Part shown: piece by piece, positions 40,716 to 50,714 of the stretch | Numbering within the stretch: position 1 is the stretch's first letter | How the letters are laid out: each line of letters opens with the position of its first letter | Source: Citrobacter amalonaticus | Lineage (GTDB): Bacteria; Pseudomonadota; Gammaproteobacteria; Enterobacterales; Enterobacteriaceae | Direction: 5' to 3' | Length of the DNA stretch: 64,000 nucleotides | Assembly: GCA_028994555.1 (NCBI GenBank) | Contig: JARDVN010000001.1 | Location: 3,100,001 to 3,164,000 of the forward strand | Position numbers and translations under genes: made by a program | Notes under the pieces: model-generated | Databases searched by the model: none | Told to the model about the DNA's origin: nothing | Seen by the model: the letters and a program-made list of their open reading frames with translations, nothing else

Positions 40716-41570
40716 ATGACAGATAAACAGATTGTCTTTACCAAAGAGGTGACGCTGCCCGCTATTGGGCAGGGAACGTGGTATATGGGTGAAAATGCCA
40801 GCAATCGACGAGCGGAAGTTTCCGCGCTCAGAGCCGGCGTGGAGCACGGGCTGACACTCATCGACACCGCCGAAATGTATGCTGATGGCGGTGCGGAAGA
40901 GGTAGTTGGCGAAGCGCTGAACGGCATTCGCGACCGCGTTTTTCTGGTATCGAAGGTTTATCCGTGGAATGCGGGTGGGCGAAAAGCAATTGCCGCCTGC
41001 GAGGGCAGCCTGCGACGTCTGCGCACCGACTGTCTGGATCTCTATCTTTTGCACTGGTCGGGCAGTTTTTCCTTTGAAGAGACGGTCGAGGCAATGGAAA
41101 CGCTGATTGCGCAGGGGAAAATTCGCCGTTGGGGCGTCTCTAATCTCGACGTCGATGAGATGCAGGCGTTGTGGCAGGTGGCCGGAGGCAATCAGTGCGC
41201 GACAAACCAGGTGCTGTATCATCTGGCATCGCGCGGCATTGAATACGATTTGCTGCCGTGGTGCCAGCAACATCAACTGCCGGTCATGGCCTACAGTCCA
41301 CTGGCACAGGCCGGGCGACTTCGTAGCGGATTACTGAACCATCCTGTTGTGAATGATATTGCCCGATCGCACAGTGCGACGGCGGCACAAATCCTGCTGG
41401 CGTGGGTCATCAGCCATCAGAGCGTAATGGCGATCCCTAAAGCGGCGAGTGTGGAGCATGTGCAGCAAAATGCGGCAGCGCTGAGCATTACGCTTTCTGC
41501 GCAAGAACTTGCCGCACTGGATAATGCGTATCCTGCGCCGAAAGGAAAAACGGCTCTGGATATGGTGTGA
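40716..41570 (+). CDS. yeaE: Aldo-keto reductase YeaE
   Basis: 284 aa AKR-fold, NADPH-dependent; the E. coli homologue reduces methylglyoxal. The catalytic tetrad is visible: Asp and Tyr in LIDTAEMYADGG, Lys in LVSKVYPW, His in LYLLHWSG. SD AGGAGG precedes ATG 40716; an open extension upstream has no SD. Cytoplasmic, intact frame, convergent with yeaD. Confidence 0.93.
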   Translation: MTDKQIVFTKEVTLPAIGQGTWYMGENASNRRAEVSALRAGVEHGLTLIDTAEMYADGGAEEVVGEALNGIRDRVFLVSKVYPWNAGGRKAIAACEGSLRRLRTDCLDLYLLHWSGSFSFEETVEAMETLIAQGKIRRWGVSNLDVDEMQALWQVAGGNQCATNQVLYHLASRGIEYDLLPWCQQHQLPVMAYSPLAQAGRLRSGLLNHPVVNDIARSHSATAAQILLAWVISHQSVMAIPKAASVEHVQQNAAALSITLSAQELAALDNAYPAPKGKTALDMV

Positions 41571-41590
41571 TGAAATCCGGTTTTGACTCG

Positions 41591-41663
41591 TAGGCCGGAT
41601 AAGATGCGCATGCATCGCCATCCGGCAAACAAGGCCTGATAAGGCTAGCGGCTTATCAGGCCT
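41591..41663. terminator. REP unit and terminator hairpin between yeaE and yeaD
   Basis: A REP palindrome (GGCCGGATAAG...CCATCCGGC, 41592-41626) is followed by a 12-bp stem AGGCCTGATAAG / CTTATCAGGCCT (41632-41663) with an 8-nt loop between convergent genes; probably bidirectional. Confidence 0.75.
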
Positions 41664-41684
41664 GTGACGTCTTAAAAAGCATTC

Positions 41685-42569
41685 TTAACGCTTCGTGACG
41701 CGAATCGTCTGCGCCAGGCGAGAAGGCTTCTCTTCGGTGGTTTTCTGCGATGCGGTAGCGCAGGCTGTTTCCACACACACAAAGGTTTTGTAGCCATCAT
41801 CCGGCATATCACCCATGCTGACAGACAGCGCCGGGCCTGGGTTCCAGCCAACAACGTTCAGGTGGTGATGGTGCACCACGTCGATGTTGCGATTGAGTGC
41901 GGCATCATGGATCACGCTGCAGGCTTCCGGGTTCAGATAGACACGGTCAGTACGATCCGGGAACGTCTGTACGCCATCGGTCAGGACGTCTTCTTTCGCA
42001 TCATTCACTTTATCGATGAATCGATCGCCCAGTCCGCTGACTTTCACTGCCGCGATATCGCCAACGTTAAAATAGGTGTGCAGCGCTGAGGTGGTTTCAA
42101 ACTCACCATGCGCCTCCAGTTCGATCTCGCAGGTTTTGCCCACTTTAAAGCGTGCCAGCAGAGTGAAATCATGCGGCCAGTACTGGCGAGTCGCATCACT
42201 GCTTTGCAGCTCAAACGTCAGCACGGCGCCATTGTCGTCTTCATTATGCGCTTTCAGCGTCCACGGCAGGTTACGGGCAAAACCATGAGACGGCAGACCC
42301 TGCTGTGCCGCTGGGCCAAACCACGGCCAACAGATTGGCACACCGCCGCGCAGCGCGACGCCATTTTTAAAGGGGGTGTTGTCGCTTAACCAGAGAACTT
42401 CTTCTTCTCCCGCGGGTTTCCAGGAGAGCAGGTGCGCACCCTGCAAAGCGAAAGAGGCTTTGACCTGCGGATGGTCGACGACAATCACCTCAAGCTCGTC
42501 AAGCTGGCGGCGGGAGAGGACAGGGGTAATGTGTTCAATTACCGGAAGTGCAAAAATTTTAGTAATCAT
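41685..42569 (-). CDS. yeaD: Glucose-6-phosphate 1-epimerase YeaD
   Basis: 294 aa galactose-mutarotase-fold protein. VALRGGVPICWPWFGPAAQQ and SHGFARNLPW are family hallmarks, and HTYFNVGDIAAVKVSGLGD holds the catalytic His. The family interconverts the anomers of hexose-6-phosphates. Lies downstream of gapA on the same strand, separated by the gapA terminator. Intact frame. Confidence 0.92.
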   Translation of the reverse strand: MITKIFALPVIEHITPVLSRRQLDELEVIVVDHPQVKASFALQGAHLLSWKPAGEEEVLWLSDNTPFKNGVALRGGVPICWPWFGPAAQQGLPSHGFARNLPWTLKAHNEDDNGAVLTFELQSSDATRQYWPHDFTLLARFKVGKTCEIELEAHGEFETTSALHTYFNVGDIAAVKVSGLGDRFIDKVNDAKEDVLTDGVQTFPDRTDRVYLNPEACSVIHDAALNRNIDVVHHHHLNVVGWNPGPALSVSMGDMPDDGYKTFVCVETACATASQKTTEEKPSRLAQTIRVTKR

Positions 42570-42605
42570 GATGCAATCCTTGTTTCAACCGTAGCGAAAA
42601 CCATA

Positions 42606-42636
42606 AAAAAAAGGCGACCGAAGTCGCCTTTTTTGG
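42606..42636 (-). terminator. gapA terminator
   Basis: Stem AAAAAAGGCGAC / GTCGCCTTTTTT with loop CGAA, 20 bp after the gapA stop; on the minus strand it ends in a T run. Confidence 0.92.
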
Positions 42637-42655
42637 ATCAGTGTCTCATCTCAAC

Positions 42656-43663
<1,008 letters not shown>

Positions 43664-43859
43664 CTATTTGTTAGTGAATAAAAGGTTGCCTGTAAAATTA
43701 CAAAAACCTTACGCAGCGTCAAGCGGAATCGTGTCAATCATTGCGACAAATCAATCCTCTGTACAAGCTTTGCACGGCTGACTCGCCTCACTCTTCCATT
43801 GGGCTTGAAACCACATGGGGGCGGCGCCCCGAATTTTAAAGGGCAACTGAGATAAAAAT

Positions 43860-43873
43860 GTGATTTTCGTCAC
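43860..43873. promoter_or_regulatory. Candidate CRP site, gapA-msrB control region
   Basis: GTGATTTTCGTCAC fits GTGA-N6-TCAC and is preceded by T and followed by G, close to the CRP consensus. It lies about 210 bp upstream of the gapA start and about 120 bp upstream of msrB. CRP control of gapA is known in E. coli. The rest of this 342-bp gap (43652-43993) holds promoters I cannot place exactly. Confidence 0.5.
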
Positions 43874-43993
43874 GATTCGCAAGCTGCCATTTCGCAAGGA
43901 TCAAGTTTAGAACAAAAGTCTGCACTGAGGTGTTAATGTTTTGTTAGAATCTGTCGTGCAATGTCAGCGTCATGAAAAGTGAGATGTGAGCAA

Positions 43994-44407
43994 ATGGCGA
44001 ACAAACCTTCCGCAGAAGATCTGAAAAAAAACCTGTCTGAAATGCAGTTCTACGTAACGCAGAATCACGGCACAGAACCGCCATTTACCGGGCAGTTGCT
44101 GCATAATAAGCGTGACGGCGTCTATCACTGTTTGATCTGCGACGCGCCGCTGTTTACCTCCGGGTCCAAATACGATTCAGGCTGCGGCTGGCCCAGCTTT
44201 TACGAGCCGGTAAGTGAAGAGTCGATCCGTTACATCAAAGATTTTTCACACGGTATGCAACGTATTGAAATTCGCTGCGGAAACTGTGATGCGCATCTGG
44301 GGCACGTCTTCCCCGATGGCCCACAGCCCACCGGCGAACGTTACTGTGTCAATTCAGCTTCTCTGAGTTTTACCGACGATGAAAACGGCGACAAGATTAA
44401 GGGTTGA
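43994..44407 (+). CDS. msrB: Methionine-(R)-sulfoxide reductase MsrB
   Basis: 137 aa enzyme that repairs the R epimer of methionine sulfoxide using thioredoxin. Two CxxC zinc motifs ([10 protein letters not shown] and [11 protein letters not shown]) and the catalytic Cys in [11 protein letters not shown] are visible, with [10 protein letters not shown] in the substrate pocket. Start at [10 protein letters not shown]; five upstream codons are open. yeaC follows after 41 bp. Confidence 0.95.
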   Translation: MANKPSAEDLKKNLSEMQFYVTQNHGTEPPFTGQLLHNKRDGVYHCLICDAPLFTSGSKYDSGCGWPSFYEPVSEESIRYIKDFSHGMQRIEIRCGNCDAHLGHVFPDGPQPTGERYCVNSASLSFTDDENGDKIKG

Positions 44408-44448
44408 AAAAACGATTCAGCAAATTATTCCACAGGAGCGGACTTATC

Positions 44449-44725
44449 GTGAATCTTGATGAGATAGTTAACAGCATGACGCCGGAAGTGTATCAGCGTT
44501 TATCCACCGCCGTTGAGCTGGGAAAATGGCCGGATGGCGTCGCGCTGACCCCCCGAGCAAAAAGAGAACAGCCTGCAACTGGTGATGCTCTGGCAGGCGC
44601 GCCACAATACTGACGCTCAGCATATGACGATTGATACCAACGGTCAGATGATAATGAAGAGTAAACAGCAGCTGAAGGTGGATTTTGGCATTACGCCAGC
44701 ACCGATTGCGACGTTTAAATCCTGA
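44449..44725 (+). CDS. yeaC: DUF1315 family protein YeaC (apparent frameshift)
   Basis: 91 aa small cytoplasmic protein of unknown function. VNLDEIVNSMTPEVYQRLST matches E. coli YeaC (MNLDDIINSMTPEVYQRLST). The frame breaks at C6 (44549-44554); five C give LTPEQKENSLQLVMLWQARH and an end near TFKS, again as in E. coli. Start is GTG with SD CAGGAG 13 bp upstream. Downstream of msrB, as in E. coli. Confidence 0.9.
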
Positions 44726-44737
44726 TAGCGCACTGAG

Positions 44738-44764
44738 GCCCGGCATTCTGTCGCTCTGCCGGGC
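44738..44764. terminator. Bidirectional hairpin between yeaC and yajD
   Basis: The stem GCCCGGCA / TGCCGGGC with an 11-nt loop lies between convergent genes. It also resembles half a REP element. Confidence 0.65.
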
Positions 44765-44776
44765 TAACGCGGCAGA

Positions 44777-45121
44777 TTACTTTTTATTCAACATGGCTTT
44801 CAGATCGGCAAAAGGGTTGTACGTGGCTTCGCCGACGCTTTTTTGCGCATCCTCACCCGCTACCACCGTAGAGCCATATTGATCGGCTTCCGTGTATTTG
44901 GAATGCTCATGATCGTGGCAGTACAGGCACAGCATCTCCCAGTTACTGCCGTCTTCCGGGTTGTTGGAATGATCGTGATCGATATGGTGTACCGTCAGTT
45001 CGCGAAGATTGGAATAGACAAACTCGCGGGAGCAGCGACCGCATACCCACGGGAAGAGCTTAAGCGCTTTTTCCCGGTAGCCAACTTCCAGACGGGCGTA
45101 ATTTTTAGGGATAAAAGCCAT
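44777..45121 (-). CDS. yajD: HNH nuclease family protein YajD
   Basis: 114 aa HNH-domain protein: CxxC (WVCGRCS), the HNH core TVHHIDHDHSNNPEDGSN, then CLYCHDHEHSKYTEADQYGS. It is close to full identity with E. coli YajD in the middle. The target is unknown. In E. coli yajD sits next to tsx at about 9 min, so its place between yeaC and pncA here is a different gene order. Intact frame. Confidence 0.92.
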   Translation of the reverse strand: MAFIPKNYARLEVGYREKALKLFPWVCGRCSREFVYSNLRELTVHHIDHDHSNNPEDGSNWEMLCLYCHDHEHSKYTEADQYGSTVVAGEDAQKSVGEATYNPFADLKAMLNKK

Positions 45122-45249
45122 ACAATCCCATGCCTCCAGTTGAAAATGAAACGATGCGTCAAACGCTGACGCAACGGGTTAGCGCTATCATAACCGATCC
45201 TGCACTGTAAATGCCCTGCAAAAAGCGCAGGCCGTCATCTCGCGAGAGG

Positions 45250-45891
45250 TTAACTCTGAGTTTCTTCCCAGTCAGCGAGGGTATAGAGCGTGGCGCCTGT
45301 GGCGGCCATCTCCATGAAGGCACGAGCACTGTCCTGTGGCTGAATGTTCACGCCACGGCAGCCATCGGTAATCACGTTCACCTTGTAGCCCAGTTGCAGT
45401 GCATCCATGACGGTAAACCTGACGCAATAGTCGGTCGCCAGCCCCATGACGATCAGTTCATTCACGTCATGCTGGCGAAGCCATGCGTCGAGTCCGGTTT
45501 TCTGTCGGCGTCCGTTGTCAAAAAAAGCACTGTAGCTGTCGACTAACGGGTTTTCCCCTTTGTGGAAGGCCGCCGCAATGGCTTTATGATTCAGCAGCGG
45601 ATGAAACGCCGCGCCCTCGGTTTCTTGCACGCAGTGATCGGGCCAGAAGGTTTGCGGCAGGCCGTCGAGTTGCCCCTGGCTGTAAGGTTCTGCCTGATGC
45701 TGACTGGCGAAGCTCCCGTGGTTTGCCGGGTGCCAGTCCTGACTTGCGATCACCGAAATACTGCGCGACTGACACCAGTCAATCAGGCGATTAGCGATAT
45801 CAACCGTACTGTCGCCCTCCGGGACCGCCAGCGCGCCGCCGGCGCAGAAATCGTTTTGTAAATCGACCAGTAACAATGCACGATGAGTCAT
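45250..45891 (-). CDS. pncA: Nicotinamidase PncA
   Basis: Isochorismatase-fold amidase that converts nicotinamide to nicotinate for NAD salvage, 213 aa. The catalytic triad is visible as Asp in LLVDLQNDF, Lys in FHKGENPL and Cys in LATDYCVRFT; the metal-binding segment is SQDWHPANHGSF. Start at MTHRALLLVD. It follows ansA by 10 bp on the same strand. Confidence 0.95.
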   Translation of the reverse strand: MTHRALLLVDLQNDFCAGGALAVPEGDSTVDIANRLIDWCQSRSISVIASQDWHPANHGSFASQHQAEPYSQGQLDGLPQTFWPDHCVQETEGAAFHPLLNHKAIAAAFHKGENPLVDSYSAFFDNGRRQKTGLDAWLRQHDVNELIVMGLATDYCVRFTVMDALQLGYKVNVITDGCRGVNIQPQDSARAFMEMAATGATLYTLADWEETQS

Positions 45892-45901
45892 CGGTTCCTC
45901 C

Positions 45902-46918
45902 TTAGTCATCCGGCGTGAGTTCGCCACGGAGATTTTGCGTCATTGCCTTGCGAATCGCATCCGTATCCAGCCCTTTGCTGAGCAGGTAATGCAGTTTGGT
46001 CAGGGTCGCTTCAACGGTCATATCCGCGCCGCCAATCACGCCCGCATGCGCCAGCGCGTTGCCAGTGGCATAGCCGCCCATGTTCACTTTTCCCGACATG
46101 CACTGCGTAAGATTCACCACCACGATACCGCGCTCGCTGGCCTCACGCAGTTCCTGCAAAAACTCTTTATTCTGTGGGGCGTTCCCGACGCCGTAAGAGC
46201 GCAGGATCAGCGCTTTTACTGGCTGGCGCAGGAAATTGCGCACCACATCGGCGGAGATCCCTGGATAAATGGTAACGACGCCAATCGGCTGGGGCGTGAT
46301 AGGGTGAACAGTCAATTCACCTTCACCACGAGGAGCCGGTGGCGTACCCAGACGGCGGATATGAATACCCGCTTCCAGCAGCGGCGGCAGGTTAGGGGAG
46401 GCGAAAGCGTTAAAACCGTCGGCGTGCGCTTTTGTTGTGCGGTTGCCGCGAAACAGGCGGTTGTTGAAAAAGAGGGTGACTTCGCTAATCGGATAATTTG
46501 CCGCCACGTACAGCGCATTGAGCAGGTTTATTTGACCATCAGAACGTAACTCCGCCAGCGGGATTTGTGACCCTGTCACAATGACCGGTTTTCCCAGATT
46601 CTCCAGCATAAACGAGAGTGCAGAGGCTGTGAACGCCATCGTGTCGGTGCCATGTAGGATCACAAAACCATCGTACTCATCGTAATGGGTTTTTATGTCA
46701 TCGGCGATATGCTGCCAGTCTTCCGGCGTCATGTCCGATGAATCCATCAGCGGAGCATATTCATGAATGGTGAAGTCGGGCATTTCAGGGCGGTGGAATT
46801 CGGGCATCAGCGCTAACTGGCGCTGAAGATGCCCGGAGACCGGAATATAACCCTGTTCGGAGCGCTGCATACCTATGGTCCCGCCGGTATAGGCAACGTA
46901 AATCGATTTTTTCTGCAT
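45902..46918 (-). CDS. ansA: L-asparaginase I (cytoplasmic)
   Basis: 338 aa type I asparaginase without a signal peptide. The nucleophilic Thr is in YTGGTIGMQ and the Thr-Asp pair in LHGTDTMAFTAS; GADMTVEATLTKLHYLL is near the C terminus. Length equals E. coli AnsA. Probable operon ansA-pncA. Confidence 0.96.
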   Translation of the reverse strand: MQKKSIYVAYTGGTIGMQRSEQGYIPVSGHLQRQLALMPEFHRPEMPDFTIHEYAPLMDSSDMTPEDWQHIADDIKTHYDEYDGFVILHGTDTMAFTASALSFMLENLGKPVIVTGSQIPLAELRSDGQINLLNALYVAANYPISEVTLFFNNRLFRGNRTTKAHADGFNAFASPNLPPLLEAGIHIRRLGTPPAPRGEGELTVHPITPQPIGVVTIYPGISADVVRNFLRQPVKALILRSYGVGNAPQNKEFLQELREASERGIVVVNLTQCMSGKVNMGGYATGNALAHAGVIGGADMTVEATLTKLHYLLSKGLDTDAIRKAMTQNLRGELTPDD

Positions 46919-46941
46919 GGCTGTAATCTAGTCGCTCAAGG

Positions 46942-46970
46942 AAAAATCCCTCTTCGCCGGAAGAGGGATT
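46942..46970 (-). terminator. sppA terminator
   Basis: An 11-bp perfect stem AATCCCTCTTC / GAAGAGGGATT with a 4-nt loop; read on the minus strand it is followed by a T run. It is 6 bp beyond the sppA stop. Confidence 0.9.
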
Positions 46971-46975
46971 GGGGA

Positions 46976-48832
46976 TTAACGCACGTTTGCGCAGGTCAGG
47001 CAGAACGCATAGCGGTTTTGCGGATCGTTGAATGCCGCGAGCTTATCGCCCTCCGCTTTAACTGCGCTAGCCGCGGAGGCCAGCGGTGTAGGGAGTATCG
47101 CCTGAATGGCCTGCGGTAGCATCGCGCGGATGGAACCTGACATATTGTCCATCACCATATCGAAAAAGGTTGGTGCATCCTGATAATAGTCGATATGCCA
47201 CTGTTTGAGTTTCGCCAGCTCAGCGGCTTTAGCGACCGCGTCGTCGAAGTCACCCAGGCTGTCGACCAGACCGTTGGCTTTGGCGTCCTGACCAGTCCAG
47301 ACGTGGCCCTGGGCGATTTTATCAATCTGTTCCGGCGTGGATTTACGCGCCTGCGCGACCAGAGTGATAAAGCGCTTATAACCATTTTCAATGCTCAGTT
47401 GCATCATTTGCTGCGCTTCTGGCGGCAGCGCTTTGGTGACAGAAATATCCGCCAGCGGCGAGGTCGCTACGCCATCGGTGTGTACGCCGATCGATTCAAG
47501 GCTGTTTTCGACGGTGTTAATCACGCCAAAGATGCCAATCGAGCCGGTCAGGGTGCTCGGGTTGGCGACAATGTAACTGGCCGGCGTAGAGATCCAGTAG
47601 CCACCAGAGGCCGCCATTCCGCCCATCGATACCACGACAGGTTTGCCGGCTGCACGTGCGGCGGCCAGTTCTGAACGAATCACTTCAGAGGCCGTCACGC
47701 TACCGCCAGGGCTGTTGACGCGCAGGACAATGGCTTTCACTTTCGGATCCAGACGCGCATCGCGAATCTGCGAAGCGGTCGTATCTCCGCCGACATTCCC
47801 CGGCGTTTCTTCACCATCCATGATGGCTCCGTTGGCAAAGACGACAGCGATGGAGCTGCCTGTATCCGCAGGAGGATTAAGCGTGTAATCGTAGTAGCTG
47901 ATCGCGCGATAGTTATTTTCAGCCTTGCTCCAGCCAAACTGTTTGGTCAGCGCTTTTTCCACTTCGGCGCTGGAAAGCAGGGCGTCAACCAGTTTGCTGT
48001 CGAGGGCATACTTCGCCGTATCACCATCCGCTTTCGTCAGCGCATCCAGAACGCCCTGAGCGCCAGGGAAGACCTGTTCCGCCGGGATTTGACGGTTGGC
48101 AGCAATGGTATTCAGGTAGTTCTGCCACAGCTCGCCAATCCAGCGGCTGTCCGCTTCCCGCGCCGCAGGCGACATGTCGTCACGAATAAACGGCTCGACG
48201 GCTGATTTATAGGTGCCGACGCGGAACACATGGGTGGACACTTTCAGCTTATCCAGCAGGGATTTGTAATACAGCCCGTTGGTGGCAAAACCGTGGATAT
48301 CAACGGAACCCTGCGGCGACAACCAGATTTTATTGGCGAAGCTGGCGAGGTAATACTGGCCCTGGCTAAAGTTATCGCCGACGGCATAGACAGGCTTGCC
48401 GCTGTCGCGAAATTCGCGCAGCGCTTTGCCGATGTACTGCATTGACGGCTGATCGGCACCCGCGAAGTTTTTCAGATCCATCACAATACCGGTGATATTG
48501 CGATCGTCTTTGGCCTGACGAATGGTATTGACGATATCGAACAGGGAGTTTTCCTGCAGACGATCTGAACTGGCGCCCAGCAACTGGCGGCTCAGAGCGC
48601 CGAGACGACTGGCACTGGACGGTTTATCGACGATCACCCCGGAAATATCTAACAGCAGGGCACCACGACCGACTTTATCGCTGGTGTTATTGCTGCTGAC
48701 CTGCATCCAGATCCCCACGCCGACCAGGACAAGGAAAATAAAGAACAGGTTAAGCACCATCTCGCGGACAAAATTAAGCAGTCGCCACGTCCATTTAAAA
48801 AAACCGGCAATGAATCGCCACAGGGTTCGCAT
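46976..48832 (-). CDS. sppA: Signal peptide peptidase SppA, protease IV
   Basis: 618 aa inner-membrane serine protease that degrades released signal peptides. TM helix at about 25-45 ([17 protein letters not shown]). The tandem S49 domains carry the catalytic Lys in [10 protein letters not shown] (about 209) and the Ser in [12 protein letters not shown] (about 409); [14 protein letters not shown] precedes the latter. Length as in E. coli. Divergent from ydjA. Confidence 0.96.
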   Translation of the reverse strand: MRTLWRFIAGFFKWTWRLLNFVREMVLNLFFIFLVLVGVGIWMQVSSNNTSDKVGRGALLLDISGVIVDKPSSASRLGALSRQLLGASSDRLQENSLFDIVNTIRQAKDDRNITGIVMDLKNFAGADQPSMQYIGKALREFRDSGKPVYAVGDNFSQGQYYLASFANKIWLSPQGSVDIHGFATNGLYYKSLLDKLKVSTHVFRVGTYKSAVEPFIRDDMSPAAREADSRWIGELWQNYLNTIAANRQIPAEQVFPGAQGVLDALTKADGDTAKYALDSKLVDALLSSAEVEKALTKQFGWSKAENNYRAISYYDYTLNPPADTGSSIAVVFANGAIMDGEETPGNVGGDTTASQIRDARLDPKVKAIVLRVNSPGGSVTASEVIRSELAAARAAGKPVVVSMGGMAASGGYWISTPASYIVANPSTLTGSIGIFGVINTVENSLESIGVHTDGVATSPLADISVTKALPPEAQQMMQLSIENGYKRFITLVAQARKSTPEQIDKIAQGHVWTGQDAKANGLVDSLGDFDDAVAKAAELAKLKQWHIDYYQDAPTFFDMVMDNMSGSIRAMLPQAIQAILPTPLASAASAVKAEGDKLAAFNDPQNRYAFCLTCANVR

Positions 48833-48997
48833 GTATTCTCCCTACCGTTACCAATACTACGCCTGAGTCAGGCGTATGAGATGTGGCTATCCTAATGACC
48901 CTGCCGTCTCTTGTCAGCAGGAATCACCGTCTGCGCTGTAACAAAATCTGCTCTCGTGTTAATTTTGTGAATATTCACCCTGACAGGAGTTAACCAA

Positions 48998-49550
48998 ATG
49001 GATGCACTTGAATTACTTGTTAACCGCCGTAGTGCTTCTCGCCTGGCCGAGCCTGCACCTGCCGGTGAGCAACTGCAAAATATTCTCCGCGCGGGGATGC
49101 GCGCGCCGGACCATAAAACCCTGCAACCGTGGCACTTCTTCGTCATTGAAGGCGAAGGTCGCGAACGCTTCAGCGCCGTGCTGGAAAAGGGGGCAATCGC
49201 TGAAGGAAGCGATGAAAAAAGGGATCGAAAAAGCGCGCAGCGCCCCGTTCCGCGCACCGCTGATCATCACTGTGGTCGCTAAATGCGAAGAAAATCATAA
49301 AGTTCCGGTCTGGGAACAGGAGATGTCTGCCGGCTGTGCGGTCATGGCGATGCAAATGGCAGCCATCGCCCAGGGCTTCGGCGGGATCTGGCGCAGCGGT
49401 GCGTTAACCGAAAGTCCGGTAGTGCGCGAGGCGTTTGACTGCCGCCCACAGGATAAAATTGTCGGTTTTCTCTATCTCGGCACACCGCAGCTGAAAGCCT
49501 CCACCACCATTAGCGTGCCGGATACTGCGCCTTTCGTAACAAAATTTTAG
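48998..49550 (+). CDS. ydjA: Nitroreductase-family protein YdjA (apparent frameshift)
   Basis: 183 aa FMN-binding minimal nitroreductase. [20 protein letters not shown] begins the protein with the FMN phosphate-binding [15 protein letters not shown] binds the other side. The frame breaks at A6 (49215-49220); five A give [28 protein letters not shown] lies before ATG. ydjA-selD-topB form a likely operon; the physiological substrate of YdjA is not known. Confidence 0.93.
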
Positions 49551-49666
49551 TTAATCAGGCAAAACTGTCTGGATTCTGAGCAAAGACGCCGGAATTCGGA
49601 CACTCTCTCTTACCACTTCATGGAATGAGCGCTACCATAGCCCGATTGCAATGACAGGAGATGTCC

Positions 49667-50710
49667 ATGAGCGAGCATGCTATTCGTTTAACGCAGTACA
49701 GCCACGGAGCAGGTTGCGGTTGTAAAATTTCCCCGAAAGTGCTGGAGACTATCCTGCACAGCGAGCAGGCGAAGTTTGTCGACCCGAACCTGCTTGTGGG
49801 CAATGAAACCCGTGACGACGCGGCGGTATACGATCTGGGCAACGGCACCAGCGTCATCAGTACCACCGACTTCTTTATGCCGATTGTCGATAATCCGTTT
49901 GATTTTGGCCGCATTGCGGCAACCAACGCTATCAGCGATATTTTCGCGATGGGCGGCAAACCGATTATGGCGATCGCGATTCTGGGCTGGCCCATCAGCA
50001 AACTCTCCCCGGAAATTGCCCGAGAAGTGACTGAGGGCGGGCGCTTCGCCTGTCGCCAGGCGGGCATTGCGCTGGCGGGCGGCCACTCCATTGACGCGCC
50101 GGAACCTATCTTCGGCCTCGCCGTCACCGGCATTGTTCCCACTGAACGCGTGAAGAAAAACAGCACCGCCCAGGCGGGTTGTAAACTGTTCCTGACCAAG
50201 CCGTTGGGGATTGGCGTACTGACCACCGCCGAGAAAAAATCGCTGCTGAAACCCGAGCATCAGGGGCTGGCGACGGAAGTGATGTGCCGGATGAACATCG
50301 CCGGGGCCTCCTTTGCCAATATCGAAGGTGTCAAAGCGATGACTGATGTCACCGGTTTCGGTCTGCTGGGACATCTCAGTGAGATGTGCCAGGGCGCAGG
50401 CGTACAGGCGCAAATCCGCTACCAGGACATCCCGAAACTGCCGGGCGTGGAAGAGTACATTCAGCTTGGCGCTGTACCGGGCGGCACCGAACGTAACTTC
50501 GCCAGCTATGGGCACCTGATGGGCGAAATGCCGCAGGCGGTACGCTCTCTGCTTTGCGATCCGCAAACCTCCGGTGGGCTGCTGCTGGCAGTGACGCCAG
50601 AGGCCGAAGACGAAGTGAAAGCCACCGCCGCCGAGTTTGGCATTGAGCTGACGGCGATTGGTGAACTGGTTGAAGCCCGTGGCGGTCGCGTCATGGTTGA
50701 GATCCGTTAA
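49667..50710 (+). CDS. selD: Selenide, water dikinase SelD
   Basis: Makes selenophosphate from selenide and ATP for selenocysteine and selenouridine synthesis, 347 aa. The catalytic Cys17 and Lys20 lie in [10 protein letters not shown], and [20 protein letters not shown] and TGFGLLGHL form the ATP site. Start at MSEHAIRLT with SD CAGGAG; an ATG two codons earlier is less well spaced. topB starts 4 bp after the stop. Confidence 0.96.
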   Translation: MSEHAIRLTQYSHGAGCGCKISPKVLETILHSEQAKFVDPNLLVGNETRDDAAVYDLGNGTSVISTTDFFMPIVDNPFDFGRIAATNAISDIFAMGGKPIMAIAILGWPISKLSPEIAREVTEGGRFACRQAGIALAGGHSIDAPEPIFGLAVTGIVPTERVKKNSTAQAGCKLFLTKPLGIGVLTTAEKKSLLKPEHQGLATEVMCRMNIAGASFANIEGVKAMTDVTGFGLLGHLSEMCQGAGVQAQIRYQDIPKLPGVEEYIQLGAVPGGTERNFASYGHLMGEMPQAVRSLLCDPQTSGGLLLAVTPEAEDEVKATAAEFGIELTAIGELVEARGGRVMVEIR

Positions 50711-50714
50711 CATA

